Origin: Brevibacterium atlanticum
Lineage (GTDB): Bacteria; Actinomycetota; Actinomycetes; Actinomycetales; Brevibacteriaceae
Reading direction: 5' to 3'
NCBI RefSeq assembly: GCF_011617245.1
Contig: NZ_CP050152.1
Span: 992,001-1,056,000 of the forward strand
Length of the DNA stretch: 64,000 nucleotides
Part shown: piece by piece, positions 1 through 7,950 of the stretch
Numbering within the stretch: position 1 is the stretch's first letter
Layout of the letters: each line of letters opens with the position of its first letter
Position numbers and translations under genes: made by a program
The notes under the pieces: generated by a model
Databases searched by the model: none
What the model saw: only the letters and a program-made list of their open reading frames with translations
What the model was told of the DNA's origin: nothing

Positions 1-238
1 ACGTATTGGTCGGCGGCAGTCCCTCGAGTCGGCGATACTCAGCCTTGGATAGATCGCCTCGGACGCGTGCTGCCAGTCGCGCAGTATGCTCTCGTTCGGG
101 TTCCCGACCTTCGTGCCAGCTTGAAGCAACGATCTCCGAAACGGTGTGTATCTGGCGTGATGTCATGCCTTCGAAGATCTCTGGCCATCTTGCCTCGAGG
201 TTCATTCCCGTTGCTGGTTCATCAAAATCCTTCGCCAC
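1..238 (-). CDS. VbhA-like antitoxin, partial (runs off left edge)
   Basis: An open minus-strand frame starts at a GTG (238-236), with an in-frame ATG at 205-203 as alternative, and runs without a stop to the window edge (79 codons). The peptide contains RWPEIFEGM, then a helix ending in ASSWHEGREPERE, then a helix ending KAEYRRLEG. This arrangement recalls the small VbhA-type antitoxins that pair with Fic AMP-transferase toxins in actinobacteria. Any toxin would lie beyond the left edge, so the pairing cannot be tested here. The stretch is more AT-rich than its neighbours, which fits a mobile toxin-antitoxin module. No clear ribosome binding site supports either start. The family call is by eye only. 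Confidence 0.4.
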   Translation of the reverse strand, partial: MAKDFDEPATGMNLEARWPEIFEGMTSRQIHTVSEIVASSWHEGREPEREHTARLAARVRGDLSKAEYRRLEGLPPTNT

Positions 239-342
239 GATCTATCCAATCTTTGCCTGCTGCTCTGGTGTCAGTTGCGCCCATGTTGACGTGTTCGGAA
301 GCTTAAGGCAATAGCGATTTGTCCACACGCCCATCGAGGGTC

Positions 343-376
343 TATAAACTCTATAAACGTGTATAAACTCTATAAA
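343..376. repeat. two direct copies of TATAAACTCTATAAA
   Basis: The 15-mer TATAAACTCTATAAA occurs at 343-357 and again at 362-376, separated by CGTG, so TATAAA appears four times in 34 bases. It sits in an AT-rich gap between the minus-strand antitoxin-like frame and the plus-strand gene at 552. Direct repeats of this kind upstream of an antitoxin commonly serve as autoregulatory operators; that role is inferred. A short palindrome TGCAATTGCA follows at 402-411. Confidence 0.5.
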
Positions 377-551
377 TTGGCATAAGCTCGAATGGGGTCG
401 ATGCAATTGCAAATCAGATAATCTAGCACTACATGGTTTATGGGTTCCATGATTATTGTACGGCGATAGCTGTTTCCGCAGTCTCGTCGGTCGTCACTTC
501 ATGCGGATCGGCCGAGGCCAGGTATGCATCGAATCCGCTCGAGGGGGAGCG

Positions 552-1115
552 ATGGGGAAAGTGGCATGGGGTTTCACCTGTTCGATCGACGGGTTCATCG
601 CGGGGCCGGGGCACGATATGTCCTGGCTGTCGGCCTCGGAGCCGATGGCCGAGGACTCCACCGAGGACATGGCTGCGAAGGTCGGGGTGATCATCTCAGG
701 ACGCCGCGGCTACGACGCGGCCAGGGCTCAGGTTGACGAACGCGACGAACTGACCTCGGAAGCGTACGGCGGGGCTTGGTCGGGGACGGAGTTCATCCTC
801 ACCCATCGTCCCGAGGAGCTCGCCGGGGACGCCTCGGTGACGGCTCTCGACTGCACCATCGCCGAGGCGGTCGACCGGGCCCGGGTCATCGCCGGCGATC
901 GCGACATCCAGATCATCAGCGCCGATATCGCGCGGCGGGCCCTCGAAGCCGACCTCATCGACGAACTTCAGGTCTACGTCGACCCGGTCTTCCTCGGCGA
1001 CGGAACCCGGATCTTCGATGTCCCCGGCGGCAGACGCGTCGATTGGGAACTCGTCGAGATCGACGACGCCAACCGCAGCAGTTTCGGACGCACGTACCGG
1101 CCGAAGCGGCCGTGA
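552..1115 (+). CDS. RibD/DHFR-fold family reductase
   Basis: A protein of 187 residues resembling the dihydrofolate-reductase-like RibD C-terminal family. It opens with the typical first strand and SIDGF turn (MGKVAWGFTCSIDGFIAG). Residues around 48-55 read GVIISGRRGYD, and near the end comes LIDELQVYVDPVFLGDGTRIF, a family signature. Such proteins bind NADPH; the substrate here is unknown and a riboflavin role is not implied. ATG 552 is chosen because GAGGGGGAG lies just upstream at 541-549. An in-frame start at 456 would add 32 residues unlike the family. The gene stands alone, convergent with the alarmone synthetase. Confidence 0.7.
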   Translation: MGKVAWGFTCSIDGFIAGPGHDMSWLSASEPMAEDSTEDMAAKVGVIISGRRGYDAARAQVDERDELTSEAYGGAWSGTEFILTHRPEELAGDASVTALDCTIAEAVDRARVIAGDRDIQIISADIARRALEADLIDELQVYVDPVFLGDGTRIFDVPGGRRVDWELVEIDDANRSSFGRTYRPKRP

Positions 1116-1118
1116 ACC

Positions 1119-1850
1119 TCAGCTCTTCCGCTGACTGAGCTCCCACAGGATCCGCAGAGTCTCCTCGTTGAAGTCTTCGCCGGAATCGACATCGGGGTCT
1201 CCGCCGTGAACCTCGGAATGGAGCCGCTCCATCTGTCTGTCGAGCTGATCAGAGGCCTCGGCGGCAGCGGTGAGTTCGTCGATGAGGCGATCAGGGACGG
1301 CGCCGTTGTACTTGTAATGGATCTTGTGTTCGAGACTGGCCCAGAAGTCCATCGCGATCGTGCGGATCTGCACCTCGCAGATGACCGGCACCGGGCCGTC
1401 GCTGAGGAACACGGGGACTTCGAGGATCGCGTGCAGGCTGCGGTAGCCGTTGGGCTTCGGGCGGGCGATGTAATCCTTGATCTCGACGACCCGGATATCG
1501 TTCTGAGCGGTGAGCAGCTCGAGAACCTGATAGGTGTCGGAGATGAAGCTGCAGGTGATGCGAATGCCCGCGATGTCGGTGATCTGCTCACGGATGGTGT
1601 TGATGTCGAGCGGCAGCCCGCGACGGTGCACCTTCTCAAGCAGACTCTGCGGTGACTTCACGCGCGAGGAGATGTGTTCGATCGGGTTGTAGCTGTGCGC
1701 CTGAGCGGACTCCTCGCGCAGGATCGAGATCTTCGTGAGCACCTCGTCGATGACGAAGCGGTGCTGCATGATCAGCCGGGAGAAGTCCTGGCGCAGGGTA
1801 CGGAGACTTTCGATCTGCTGCGGCGTCAGTGTGGGTTCGCCTGGCGACAT
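1119..1850 (-). CDS. small alarmone synthetase, RelA/SpoT domain (RelQ/YjbM type)
   Basis: A 243-residue single-domain (p)ppGpp synthetase that would transfer pyrophosphate from ATP to GTP/GDP in the cytoplasm during stress. Family marks are RVKSPQSLLEKV for ATP binding, TDIAGIRITCSF, the GYRSLHAI loop, CEVQIRTIAMDFWASLEHKIHYK, and a C-terminal helix. It lacks the HD hydrolase, TGS and ACT domains of long Rel proteins, so it is a synthetase-only small form. The start has GGAGGATC immediately before the ATG. It is monocistronic and divergent from the DUF2277 gene. Confidence 0.88.
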   Translation of the reverse strand: MSPGEPTLTPQQIESLRTLRQDFSRLIMQHRFVIDEVLTKISILREESAQAHSYNPIEHISSRVKSPQSLLEKVHRRGLPLDINTIREQITDIAGIRITCSFISDTYQVLELLTAQNDIRVVEIKDYIARPKPNGYRSLHAILEVPVFLSDGPVPVICEVQIRTIAMDFWASLEHKIHYKYNGAVPDRLIDELTAAAEASDQLDRQMERLHSEVHGGDPDVDSGEDFNEETLRILWELSQRKS

Positions 1851-1932
1851 GATCCTCCCGATGAACGAATTTCACCCAGTTTATCGACCTGATTCCTGTT
1901 CTCGCGTCAGTGCCGCCGCGTAGTGTTTGAGC

Positions 1933-2196
1933 ATGTGCAGGAATATCAGGACACTCCATAACTTCGAACCCGCCGCCACCTCCGATGAAGTCCATGCTGC
2001 GGCGTTGCAGTATGTGCGCAAGATCGCCGGCACGACGAAGCCCTCCCAAGCCAACACTGAGGCCTTCGACGAGGCGGTCGAGCAGATCGCCCACATCACC
2101 CAGCACCTCCTCGATGCTCTCGTGACGAATGCGCCGCCGAAGAATCGCGAAGTCGAAGCCGAGAAGCGCCGAGCCAGATACGAGGCTCGCGCATGA
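1933..2196 (+). CDS. DUF2277 family protein
   Basis: An 87-residue protein opening MCRNIRTLHNFEPAAT, the diagnostic start of DUF2277 proteins, followed by a helical body with LQYVRKIAGTTKPSQAN and a basic tail. The function of the family is unknown. ATG 1933 is preferred over the TTG six bases upstream because family members start with MCRNI. Its stop overlaps the start of the DUF1304 gene (ATGA), so the two are co-translated. Confidence 0.8.
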   Translation: MCRNIRTLHNFEPAATSDEVHAAALQYVRKIAGTTKPSQANTEAFDEAVEQIAHITQHLLDALVTNAPPKNREVEAEKRRARYEARA

Positions 2197-2579
2197 TCAT
2201 CATCGGCCTCGTGCTCGCCGGCCTCGCCGCGGCCCTGCACGTCTTCATCTTCTACATGGAATCCATCGCCTGGACGAGTCCGCGCGCTCGAGCGACCTTC
2301 GGTACCACACCCGAGGAGGCCGAGGCGACGAAGTCCCTGGCCTACAACCAGGGCTTCTACAACCTCTTCCTCGCAGTGGCAGTGATCATCGGCATCCTCT
2401 GTGTCTCCGGCGGTGCCGCCGAGATCGGCTACACCCTCGTCCTCACCGGAGTCGGATCGATGCTCGCGGCCGCCTTCGTCCTGCTCTTCTCGAACGCCGA
2501 TCTCGTCGCCTCGGCGATCAAGCAGGGCATCTTCCCCTTCCTCGCGGTCGTCCTGCTCGTCCTGGGAATCGCCATGTGA
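2193..2579 (+). CDS. DUF1304 integral membrane protein
   Basis: A 128-residue protein with four predicted membrane helices: residues 1-20, about 55-73, 77-98 and 108-127. FIFYMESIAWTSPRARATFG after the first helix and the YNQGFYN motif are typical of DUF1304 membrane proteins, whose role is unknown. The start overlaps the preceding DUF2277 gene by four bases, so both probably come from one transcript. Confidence 0.8.
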   Translation: MIIIGLVLAGLAAALHVFIFYMESIAWTSPRARATFGTTPEEAEATKSLAYNQGFYNLFLAVAVIIGILCVSGGAAEIGYTLVLTGVGSMLAAAFVLLFSNADLVASAIKQGIFPFLAVVLLVLGIAM

Positions 2580-2599
2580 TCGCTGCGGTGGGTGAGTGC

Positions 2600-3373
2600 T
2601 CAGCCCGCGGAGACCGTGTCCTCGGCGGCGAGGTCCTGCGTGATCCTCGCCGAGGCGGTCCTCAAGGCCCGCATGATCGCGGGCACTCCTTTCCGGTGCT
2701 CCGAATCGATGACGACGCCCAGTCCTGCGATCGCCGCGCCGCCGGCGTCGAAGACCGGAACCGTGATGCCCGTGGTCCCGTCATCGATATGACCGGAGAG
2801 CTCGGCGAAGTGATGGGACCGGATCGTCGAGAACATCTTTCTCAGCTCGGCGGGATCCGTCGTCGTTTTTTCGGTGATCGCCGCCAGGGGCCCGCGCAGA
2901 TACGCCTCGCGCACATGCTTCGGCGCATAGGCCAACAGCACCAGCCCGCACGAGGAGGCATGCGCGGGCAGGCGCCCGGCCGTCTTCGACCTGTGGATGA
3001 CAGCGTTCGGCGCCGACATCCGTTCGATGATGAGCACCTCGCGCTCCCGCAGAATGCCCAGCTGGGTGTTCTCGCCGACGAACTCGTGCACGGCCATCAT
3101 GTGCCGCCTGGCGACCGAGGCGAGGTCGACGGCATCCGAAGCCCGATTCGACAGTTCCCACATGCCTACGCCGATGCGGATCCGCCCGGTCGGATCGCGC
3201 TGCAGCAGATCGTGGCGCATCATATCGGTGATCAGCCGGTAAGCCGTCGACTTCGGCAGGTCGGCGCGATCAGCGATCTCCTCGGTGCTCAGGCTCTGAT
3301 GATCCGGGTCGAAGGACGCGAGCACACGCACGAGCCGATCGATCATCGAGTCACCGGACTGGGAGTTCGCCAT
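2600..3373 (-). CDS. IclR-family transcriptional regulator
   Basis: A 257-residue regulator. An N-terminal winged helix (about 12-75: LVRVLASFDPDHQSLSTEEIADRADLPKSTAYRLI) is followed by an IclR effector domain with SSCGLVLLAYAP, RSHHFAE and a C-terminal GLGVVIDSEHRK stretch. It is transcribed away from the benzoylformate decarboxylase operon with a 151-base shared promoter region holding an inverted repeat. It is therefore the likely regulator of mdlC, the aldehyde dehydrogenase and the MFS carrier, responding to an aromatic acid. The effector is inferred from neighbours only. Confidence 0.85.
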   Translation of the reverse strand: MANSQSGDSMIDRLVRVLASFDPDHQSLSTEEIADRADLPKSTAYRLITDMMRHDLLQRDPTGRIRIGVGMWELSNRASDAVDLASVARRHMMAVHEFVGENTQLGILREREVLIIERMSAPNAVIHRSKTAGRLPAHASSCGLVLLAYAPKHVREAYLRGPLAAITEKTTTDPAELRKMFSTIRSHHFAELSGHIDDGTTGITVPVFDAGGAAIAGLGVVIDSEHRKGVPAIMRALRTASARITQDLAAEDTVSAG

Positions 3374-3416
3374 GCCCCGGAGTCTAGCGGTTCGCGCCCA
3401 AAATTCTCAATCAATG

Positions 3417-3431
3417 GGACCACTATGGTCC
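3417..3431. promoter_or_regulatory. inverted repeat GGACC-N5-GGTCC, probable IclR operator
   Basis: GGACCACTATGGTCC at 3417-3431 is a perfect 5-bp inverted repeat with a 5-base spacer. It lies in the intergenic region shared by the divergent IclR regulator (start 3373) and the decarboxylase (start 3525). Its position suits autoregulation plus operon control. Binding by the IclR protein is inferred. Confidence 0.45.
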
Positions 3432-3524
3432 TGCGTGGTTCGTATCACTAATGTGGCGAGATGTGCACCACAGTCCGCGATCGACTGTGCCCGCATCACC
3501 ACCATCTCAAGGAGCATCACGTCG

Positions 3525-5141
3525 ATGACGACAGTCACGGTCCGCCGAGCAGTCCACGAACTCATGGCCTTCCACGGAATGACCACGATGTTCGGCAATC
3601 CCGGCTCCAATGAGCTGCCCTTCCTCAAGGATCTACCCGCCCGCTACATCCTCGGCCTCCACGAAGCCACCGTCGTCGCGATGGCCGACGGGTACTCCCA
3701 GATCACCGACCGGCCCACCCTGATCAACCTCCATGCCGCGTCCGGCACCGGCAATGGTCTCGGGGCCCTGACGAACTCCGCGATCTCGAAGTCGAAGCTC
3801 GTCATCACCGCTGGCCAGCAGGTCCGTGACATGGTCGGGCCCGAGGTCATGCTCGCCAACGTGCAGGCCGCCAAGCTCGCCGAACCGCTCGTCCACCAAT
3901 CGCTCGAACCGCTGAGCGCTCGTGATGTTCCCCGCGCCTTCTCCCAGTCCGTGTTCGCCGCCGAGGATGGCCCCGTCTACCTCTCCGTGCCCTACGACGA
4001 CTGGGACGCTGAGGTGCCCGCCGAGGTCATCGCCCAGCTGAGTCGGATCGTGTCCTCCGCCCGCACCGTCGATCCGGCCGCCATCACCGACCTTGCGGGC
4101 AAGCTGCGCGGCGCCGACTCGCCGGTGCTGGTCCTCGGTCCCGATGTCGACGCCGACCGCGTGTGGACGACGACGATCGCGCTGGCCGAGGCTCTCGACC
4201 TGCCCGTCTGGGCGGCCCCCTCGCTGCCGCGTCTGCCGTTTCCCAACCAGCATCCGAACTTCCGCGGAGTCCTGCCCGCCGGCATCGCCCCGATCGGGCA
4301 GATCCTCGGCGAACACGACCTCGCACTCGTCATCGGTGCCCCCGTCTTCCGCTATCACCAGTGGCAGCCCGGCCGGTACCTGCCCGAGACCACCGAACTC
4401 ATCCAGGTCGGCGACGACTCCGCAGCCGCCGCCCGCGCCCCCTTCGGCGACGCCCTCATCGCCGACCCAGTCGAGACGATCCTCGCGCTGGCGAAGACCC
4501 TCGATATCACCCCGACCACGGCCGCCAACTCAGCCGCCACGAAACCCTCACGGGCCATTCCCGGTCCGGCCACCTCGGCGATCGATGGGGCCCTCCACCC
4601 GGAGGAGGTCTTCGCAAGCCTGCGCGAATCGGTGCCGGGCGAGACCCGCTTCGTCGTCGAATCGACCTCGACGAACGCCGCCTTCTGGACGCAGATGGAC
4701 CTCAAGCGGCCCGGCTCCTACTTCTTCCCCGCCTCGGGCGGACTCGGGTGGGGACTGCCCGCGTCCATGGGCGTCGCGCTGGCCGACCCCGAGCGCCCGG
4801 TCGTCGCGATCATCGGTGACGGCTCCGCGCACTATTCGATCTCCGCGCTGCGCACCGCCGTCGAGGAGAACATCGGCGTCATCATCGTCCTGCTGCGCAA
4901 CGGCACCTACGGGGCACTCGACTGGTTCGCGGACATGCTCGGCGTTGACAAGGCACCTGGGCTCGACCTCGGCGAGGTCGACTTCGTGTCCATCGCCGCC
5001 GGGTACGGCATGCACGCCGATCACGCGGATACCGCCGCTGACCTCGACCGACTGCTCGCCGAGGCGGCCGACCGCGCCAGCCGCGGCGCGCCCACCCTCA
5101 TCGAAGTGACCACCGAGAAGACCCGTCCCGAGAAGAAGTGA
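3525..5141 (+). CDS. mdlC: benzoylformate decarboxylase (thiamine diphosphate-dependent)
   Basis: A 538-residue ThDP enzyme that would convert benzoylformate to benzaldehyde and CO2. It tracks the Pseudomonas putida enzyme closely: GNPGSNELPFL places active-site Ser at 28, LHEA gives the cofactor-activating Glu 47, NLHAASGTGN gives His 70, and VIGAPVFRYHQ supplies the second His. GDGSAHYS with NNGTYGAL-like NGTYGAL binds Mg-ThDP. ATG 3525 is chosen because AAGGAG lies at 3509-3514; earlier in-frame starts lack this. It heads an operon with an aldehyde dehydrogenase and an aromatic-acid carrier. Isatinate (2-aminobenzoylformate) from the neighbouring cluster is a conceivable additional substrate. 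Confidence 0.88.
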   Translation: MTTVTVRRAVHELMAFHGMTTMFGNPGSNELPFLKDLPARYILGLHEATVVAMADGYSQITDRPTLINLHAASGTGNGLGALTNSAISKSKLVITAGQQVRDMVGPEVMLANVQAAKLAEPLVHQSLEPLSARDVPRAFSQSVFAAEDGPVYLSVPYDDWDAEVPAEVIAQLSRIVSSARTVDPAAITDLAGKLRGADSPVLVLGPDVDADRVWTTTIALAEALDLPVWAAPSLPRLPFPNQHPNFRGVLPAGIAPIGQILGEHDLALVIGAPVFRYHQWQPGRYLPETTELIQVGDDSAAAARAPFGDALIADPVETILALAKTLDITPTTAANSAATKPSRAIPGPATSAIDGALHPEEVFASLRESVPGETRFVVESTSTNAAFWTQMDLKRPGSYFFPASGGLGWGLPASMGVALADPERPVVAIIGDGSAHYSISALRTAVEENIGVIIVLLRNGTYGALDWFADMLGVDKAPGLDLGEVDFVSIAAGYGMHADHADTAADLDRLLAEAADRASRGAPTLIEVTTEKTRPEKK

Positions 5142-5149
5142 GGCAGACG

Positions 5150-6613
5150 ATGAGTGAGACCACGTTCCTAGGAACCGAGTGGCACGAGAAGATCTTCACC
5201 GGGACCTGGACCGACGGTGCGGGTCAGACCTACGATGTCGTCGAACCCGCGACAGGGGAGACGCTGGGCCGCCTCGGCGCCGCCAGCGCCGAGGACGTCA
5301 ACACCGCGGCCACCCGAGCCGCGGCCGCACAGAAGGAATGGGCTCGCACGACCCCGGCCGAACGCGCCGCGGTGCTCCGACGCGCCGGGGCCCTGTGGGC
5401 CGAACACGCCGAAGAGCTGTCGGGCTGGATCGTCCGCGAAGCCGGTTCCATCCCGGCCAAGGCCGCACTCGAGATCAGCTCCGCCGAGCAGATCTGCTAT
5501 GAGTCGTCCGCTCTGCCGAGCCACCCCAAGGGCCAGGTCCTGACCTCGAACGAACCGCGCTGGTCGTTCGCCCGCCGTGTGCCGGCCGGAGTCGTCTCCG
5601 TCATCGCCCCGTTCAACTTCCCGCTCATCCTCGGCATCCGCTCCGTCGCCCCGGCACTCGCCCTGGGCAACGCCGTGCTGCTCAAACCCGACCCGCGCAC
5701 CGCCGTGTGTGCGGGCGTGTCCATCGCCAAGGTCTTCGCCGAGGCGGGCCTGCCCGAGGGTCTCCTTCAGGTGCTGCCCGGCGGACTCGACGCCGGTGAA
5801 GCCGTCGTCGCCGCCCCCGAGGTCTCGGTCATCTCCTTCACCGGCTCGACCGCGGCAGGACGGAAGGTCGGCGAAGCCGCCGGTCGCCTCCTCAAACGCT
5901 GCCACCTCGAACTCGGGGGAAACAACGCGCTCGTCGTCCTGCCCGGCGCCGAGGTCGGTCCGGCCACCTCGGCGGGGGCCTTCGGTTCGTGGATGCACCA
6001 GGGCCAGATCTGCATGACCACCGGCCGCCACCTCGTCCACGAATCGATCGTCGACGACTACGTCGAACAGCTGGCCGAGCGCGCCCGGAACCTGCCGGTG
6101 GGCGATCCCGCCACCGAGGAGGTCGCGATCGGGCCGATCATCGACGACAAACAGCGCACCCACGTTCGCGACATCCTCGACAAGGCCACCGCCGACGGTG
6201 CCCGCCTCGTCGCCGGCGGACCCGGCGAAGGGGCCTTCGTCCCGCCGACGGTGCTCACGGATCTCAGCCCGTCGAACCCGGCGTGGACGCAGGAGATCTT
6301 CGGACCCGTCGCCCCTGTGGCGACGTTTGCCACCCTCGAAGAGGCCGCGGAGATGGTCAACGCCAGCGAATACGGTCTGTCATTGGGCATCCTCGGCGAT
6401 GTGGGCATGGCGATGGAGCTCGCCGACCTCGTCGACACGGGCAAGGTCCACATCAACGAACAGACCGTCTCCGATGAGGCCAACGTCCCCTTCGGCGGGA
6501 TGAAGGACTCCGGCAACGGCTCCCGCTTCGGCGGTGCCGAGGCCAATATCGAGGCCTTCACCGAAACCCAATGGGTGACGATGCGCTCATCCATCGCGCC
6601 CTACCCGTTCTGA
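5150..6613 (+). CDS. benzaldehyde dehydrogenase (NAD(P)+)
   Basis: A 487-residue aldehyde dehydrogenase, the same length as XylC-type benzaldehyde dehydrogenases. It shows the APFNFPLILGIRS coenzyme-entry segment, SFTGSTAAGRKVG, LELGGNN (general-base Glu 254), GQICMTT with nucleophile Cys 288, EIFGPVAPV and PFGGMKDSG. Placed eight bases after the decarboxylase stop, it would oxidise benzaldehyde to benzoate. ATG 5150 is chosen because an AGG-containing site precedes it and the alternative start at 5138 overlaps the upstream gene. Aminobenzaldehyde could be handled too, but that is speculation. Confidence 0.85.
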   Translation: MSETTFLGTEWHEKIFTGTWTDGAGQTYDVVEPATGETLGRLGAASAEDVNTAATRAAAAQKEWARTTPAERAAVLRRAGALWAEHAEELSGWIVREAGSIPAKAALEISSAEQICYESSALPSHPKGQVLTSNEPRWSFARRVPAGVVSVIAPFNFPLILGIRSVAPALALGNAVLLKPDPRTAVCAGVSIAKVFAEAGLPEGLLQVLPGGLDAGEAVVAAPEVSVISFTGSTAAGRKVGEAAGRLLKRCHLELGGNNALVVLPGAEVGPATSAGAFGSWMHQGQICMTTGRHLVHESIVDDYVEQLAERARNLPVGDPATEEVAIGPIIDDKQRTHVRDILDKATADGARLVAGGPGEGAFVPPTVLTDLSPSNPAWTQEIFGPVAPVATFATLEEAAEMVNASEYGLSLGILGDVGMAMELADLVDTGKVHINEQTVSDEANVPFGGMKDSGNGSRFGGAEANIEAFTETQWVTMRSSIAPYPF

Positions 6614-6627
6614 CCCAGGAGACACCG

Positions 6628-7905
6628 ATGTCCTCACCTGCTCCTTCTTCAGCCACCGCCGCTGCTGCTTCGGCCGGGCGCTGGCCTGCCGTCCTCTGTT
6701 GGCTCGCCGTCGCCCTCGAGGGCTTCGACCTCGTTGTCCTCGGCGCGGTCATCCCCGAACTGCTCGCCACCGGGGCGCTCGGCTTCACCCCGGAGGCGGC
6801 CACTGTCGTGGCCACGCTCAGCCTCGTGGGAGTCGGCCTCGGCGCTGTGGCCGTCGGGCCGGTCGTCGACCGGATCGGGCGGCGCTGGGCGATCATCGCC
6901 TGCGTCATCGGCTTCAGCGTCTTCACCCTCTTCGTCGCCTTCGCCCCGAACGTCGCGCTGTTCACGACGTTCCGCTTCATCGCCGGACTCTTCCTCGGCG
7001 CCGTGATGCCCAGCTGCCTGGCTTACATCGGCGAATACACGAAGGCCGGCAACACCGGCAAGGCGACGACACTGACGATGACCGGCTACCACGCCGGCGC
7101 CGTCGCGATCTCCCTGCTCGCCGTGGCGTACTCGCACAACTGGCACCTGCTCTTCCTCGCCGGCGGCATCGCGGGACTGCTCATGGTTCCACTGCTGTGG
7201 TGGAAGCTGCCTGAATCCCAGGCGTTCCTCGTCGCCCAACAGGCGAAACGGGACCCGGTGGCCGCCTCGGAGCTGGCCGAAGCGAACGACCCGACCGGCA
7301 CCGTGGATGCGAACGCGAAGTCGGGCATGGCCGGACTCTTCGCCGGCAAGCTGGCGCTCGTGACGATCGGCGTGTGGGCGGCGAGCTTCATGGGACTCCT
7401 CCTCGTCTACGGACTCAACACGTGGCTGCCGAAGATCATGGCCGACGCCGGCTACGAGGTCTCGGACTCCCTCGTCATGCTCTTCGTGCTGAACATCGGT
7501 GCCGTCGTCGGCCTCGTGCTGGCCGGCTGGCTGGCCGATAAGCACGGGACGAAGAAGATCGTGCTCATGTGGTTCGTCCTCGCCGCGATCTTCCTCGCCG
7601 CGCTGTCGATTCCGATGACCAGCCAGGTGCTGCTCAACATTGCCGTGTTCATCACCGGCGTCTTCGTCTTCTCCGCCCAGGTCCTCGTCTACGCCTTCGT
7701 CTCCGCGATCTACCCCGCGCAGGCACGCGGCACAGCGCTCGGCATGGCATCGGGCATCGGGCGCATCGGCGCGATCGTCGGACCCTTCATCACCGGTGCC
7801 CTGGTCACCGCGGGTATCGCTTACCCGTGGGGCTTCTACCTCTTCGCCGCCGTCGCGGTCCTCGGCTTCGCGTCCATGGCCATCGTGCCGCGGTCGGTGA
7901 AGTGA
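6628..7905 (+). CDS. MFS transporter, aromatic acid:H+ symporter (AAHS) type
   Basis: A 425-residue, 12-helix major facilitator. The first loop carries the AAHS pattern (EGFDLVVLGAVIPEL in helix 1), then GPVVDRIGRRWA between helices 2 and 3. A second-half copy reads GWLADKHGTKK, and LGMASGIGRIGAIVGP falls in helix 11. Relatives import benzoate, 4-hydroxybenzoate or related acids. It is the third gene of the benzoylformate operon, with AGGAGA at 6617-6622 ahead of the ATG, so uptake of mandelate, benzoylformate or benzoate is likely. It ends close to the convergent aryl-CoA monooxygenase gene. Confidence 0.85.
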   Translation: MSSPAPSSATAAAASAGRWPAVLCWLAVALEGFDLVVLGAVIPELLATGALGFTPEAATVVATLSLVGVGLGAVAVGPVVDRIGRRWAIIACVIGFSVFTLFVAFAPNVALFTTFRFIAGLFLGAVMPSCLAYIGEYTKAGNTGKATTLTMTGYHAGAVAISLLAVAYSHNWHLLFLAGGIAGLLMVPLLWWKLPESQAFLVAQQAKRDPVAASELAEANDPTGTVDANAKSGMAGLFAGKLALVTIGVWAASFMGLLLVYGLNTWLPKIMADAGYEVSDSLVMLFVLNIGAVVGLVLAGWLADKHGTKKIVLMWFVLAAIFLAALSIPMTSQVLLNIAVFITGVFVFSAQVLVYAFVSAIYPAQARGTALGMASGIGRIGAIVGPFITGALVTAGIAYPWGFYLFAAVAVLGFASMAIVPRSVK

Positions 7906-7950
7906 GCAGTCGGGCCGGTGAGGCCGGGCGGTGACCCGGGTCAAGGTCGA

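Noticed and set aside
242-334. 30-residue minus-strand frame MGVWTNRYCLKLPNTSTWAQ... ending just before the antitoxin-like frame
   Set aside because: It reads like natural protein and could be a leader or decayed gene end, but it is too short and unmatched to annotate.
433-690. 85-codon plus frame before the RibD-like gene
   Set aside because: It overlaps the RibD/DHFR-fold gene out of frame and has no domain.
6649-7944. 431-codon minus-strand frame opposite the MFS carrier
   Set aside because: Highly charged shadow of a membrane protein gene.
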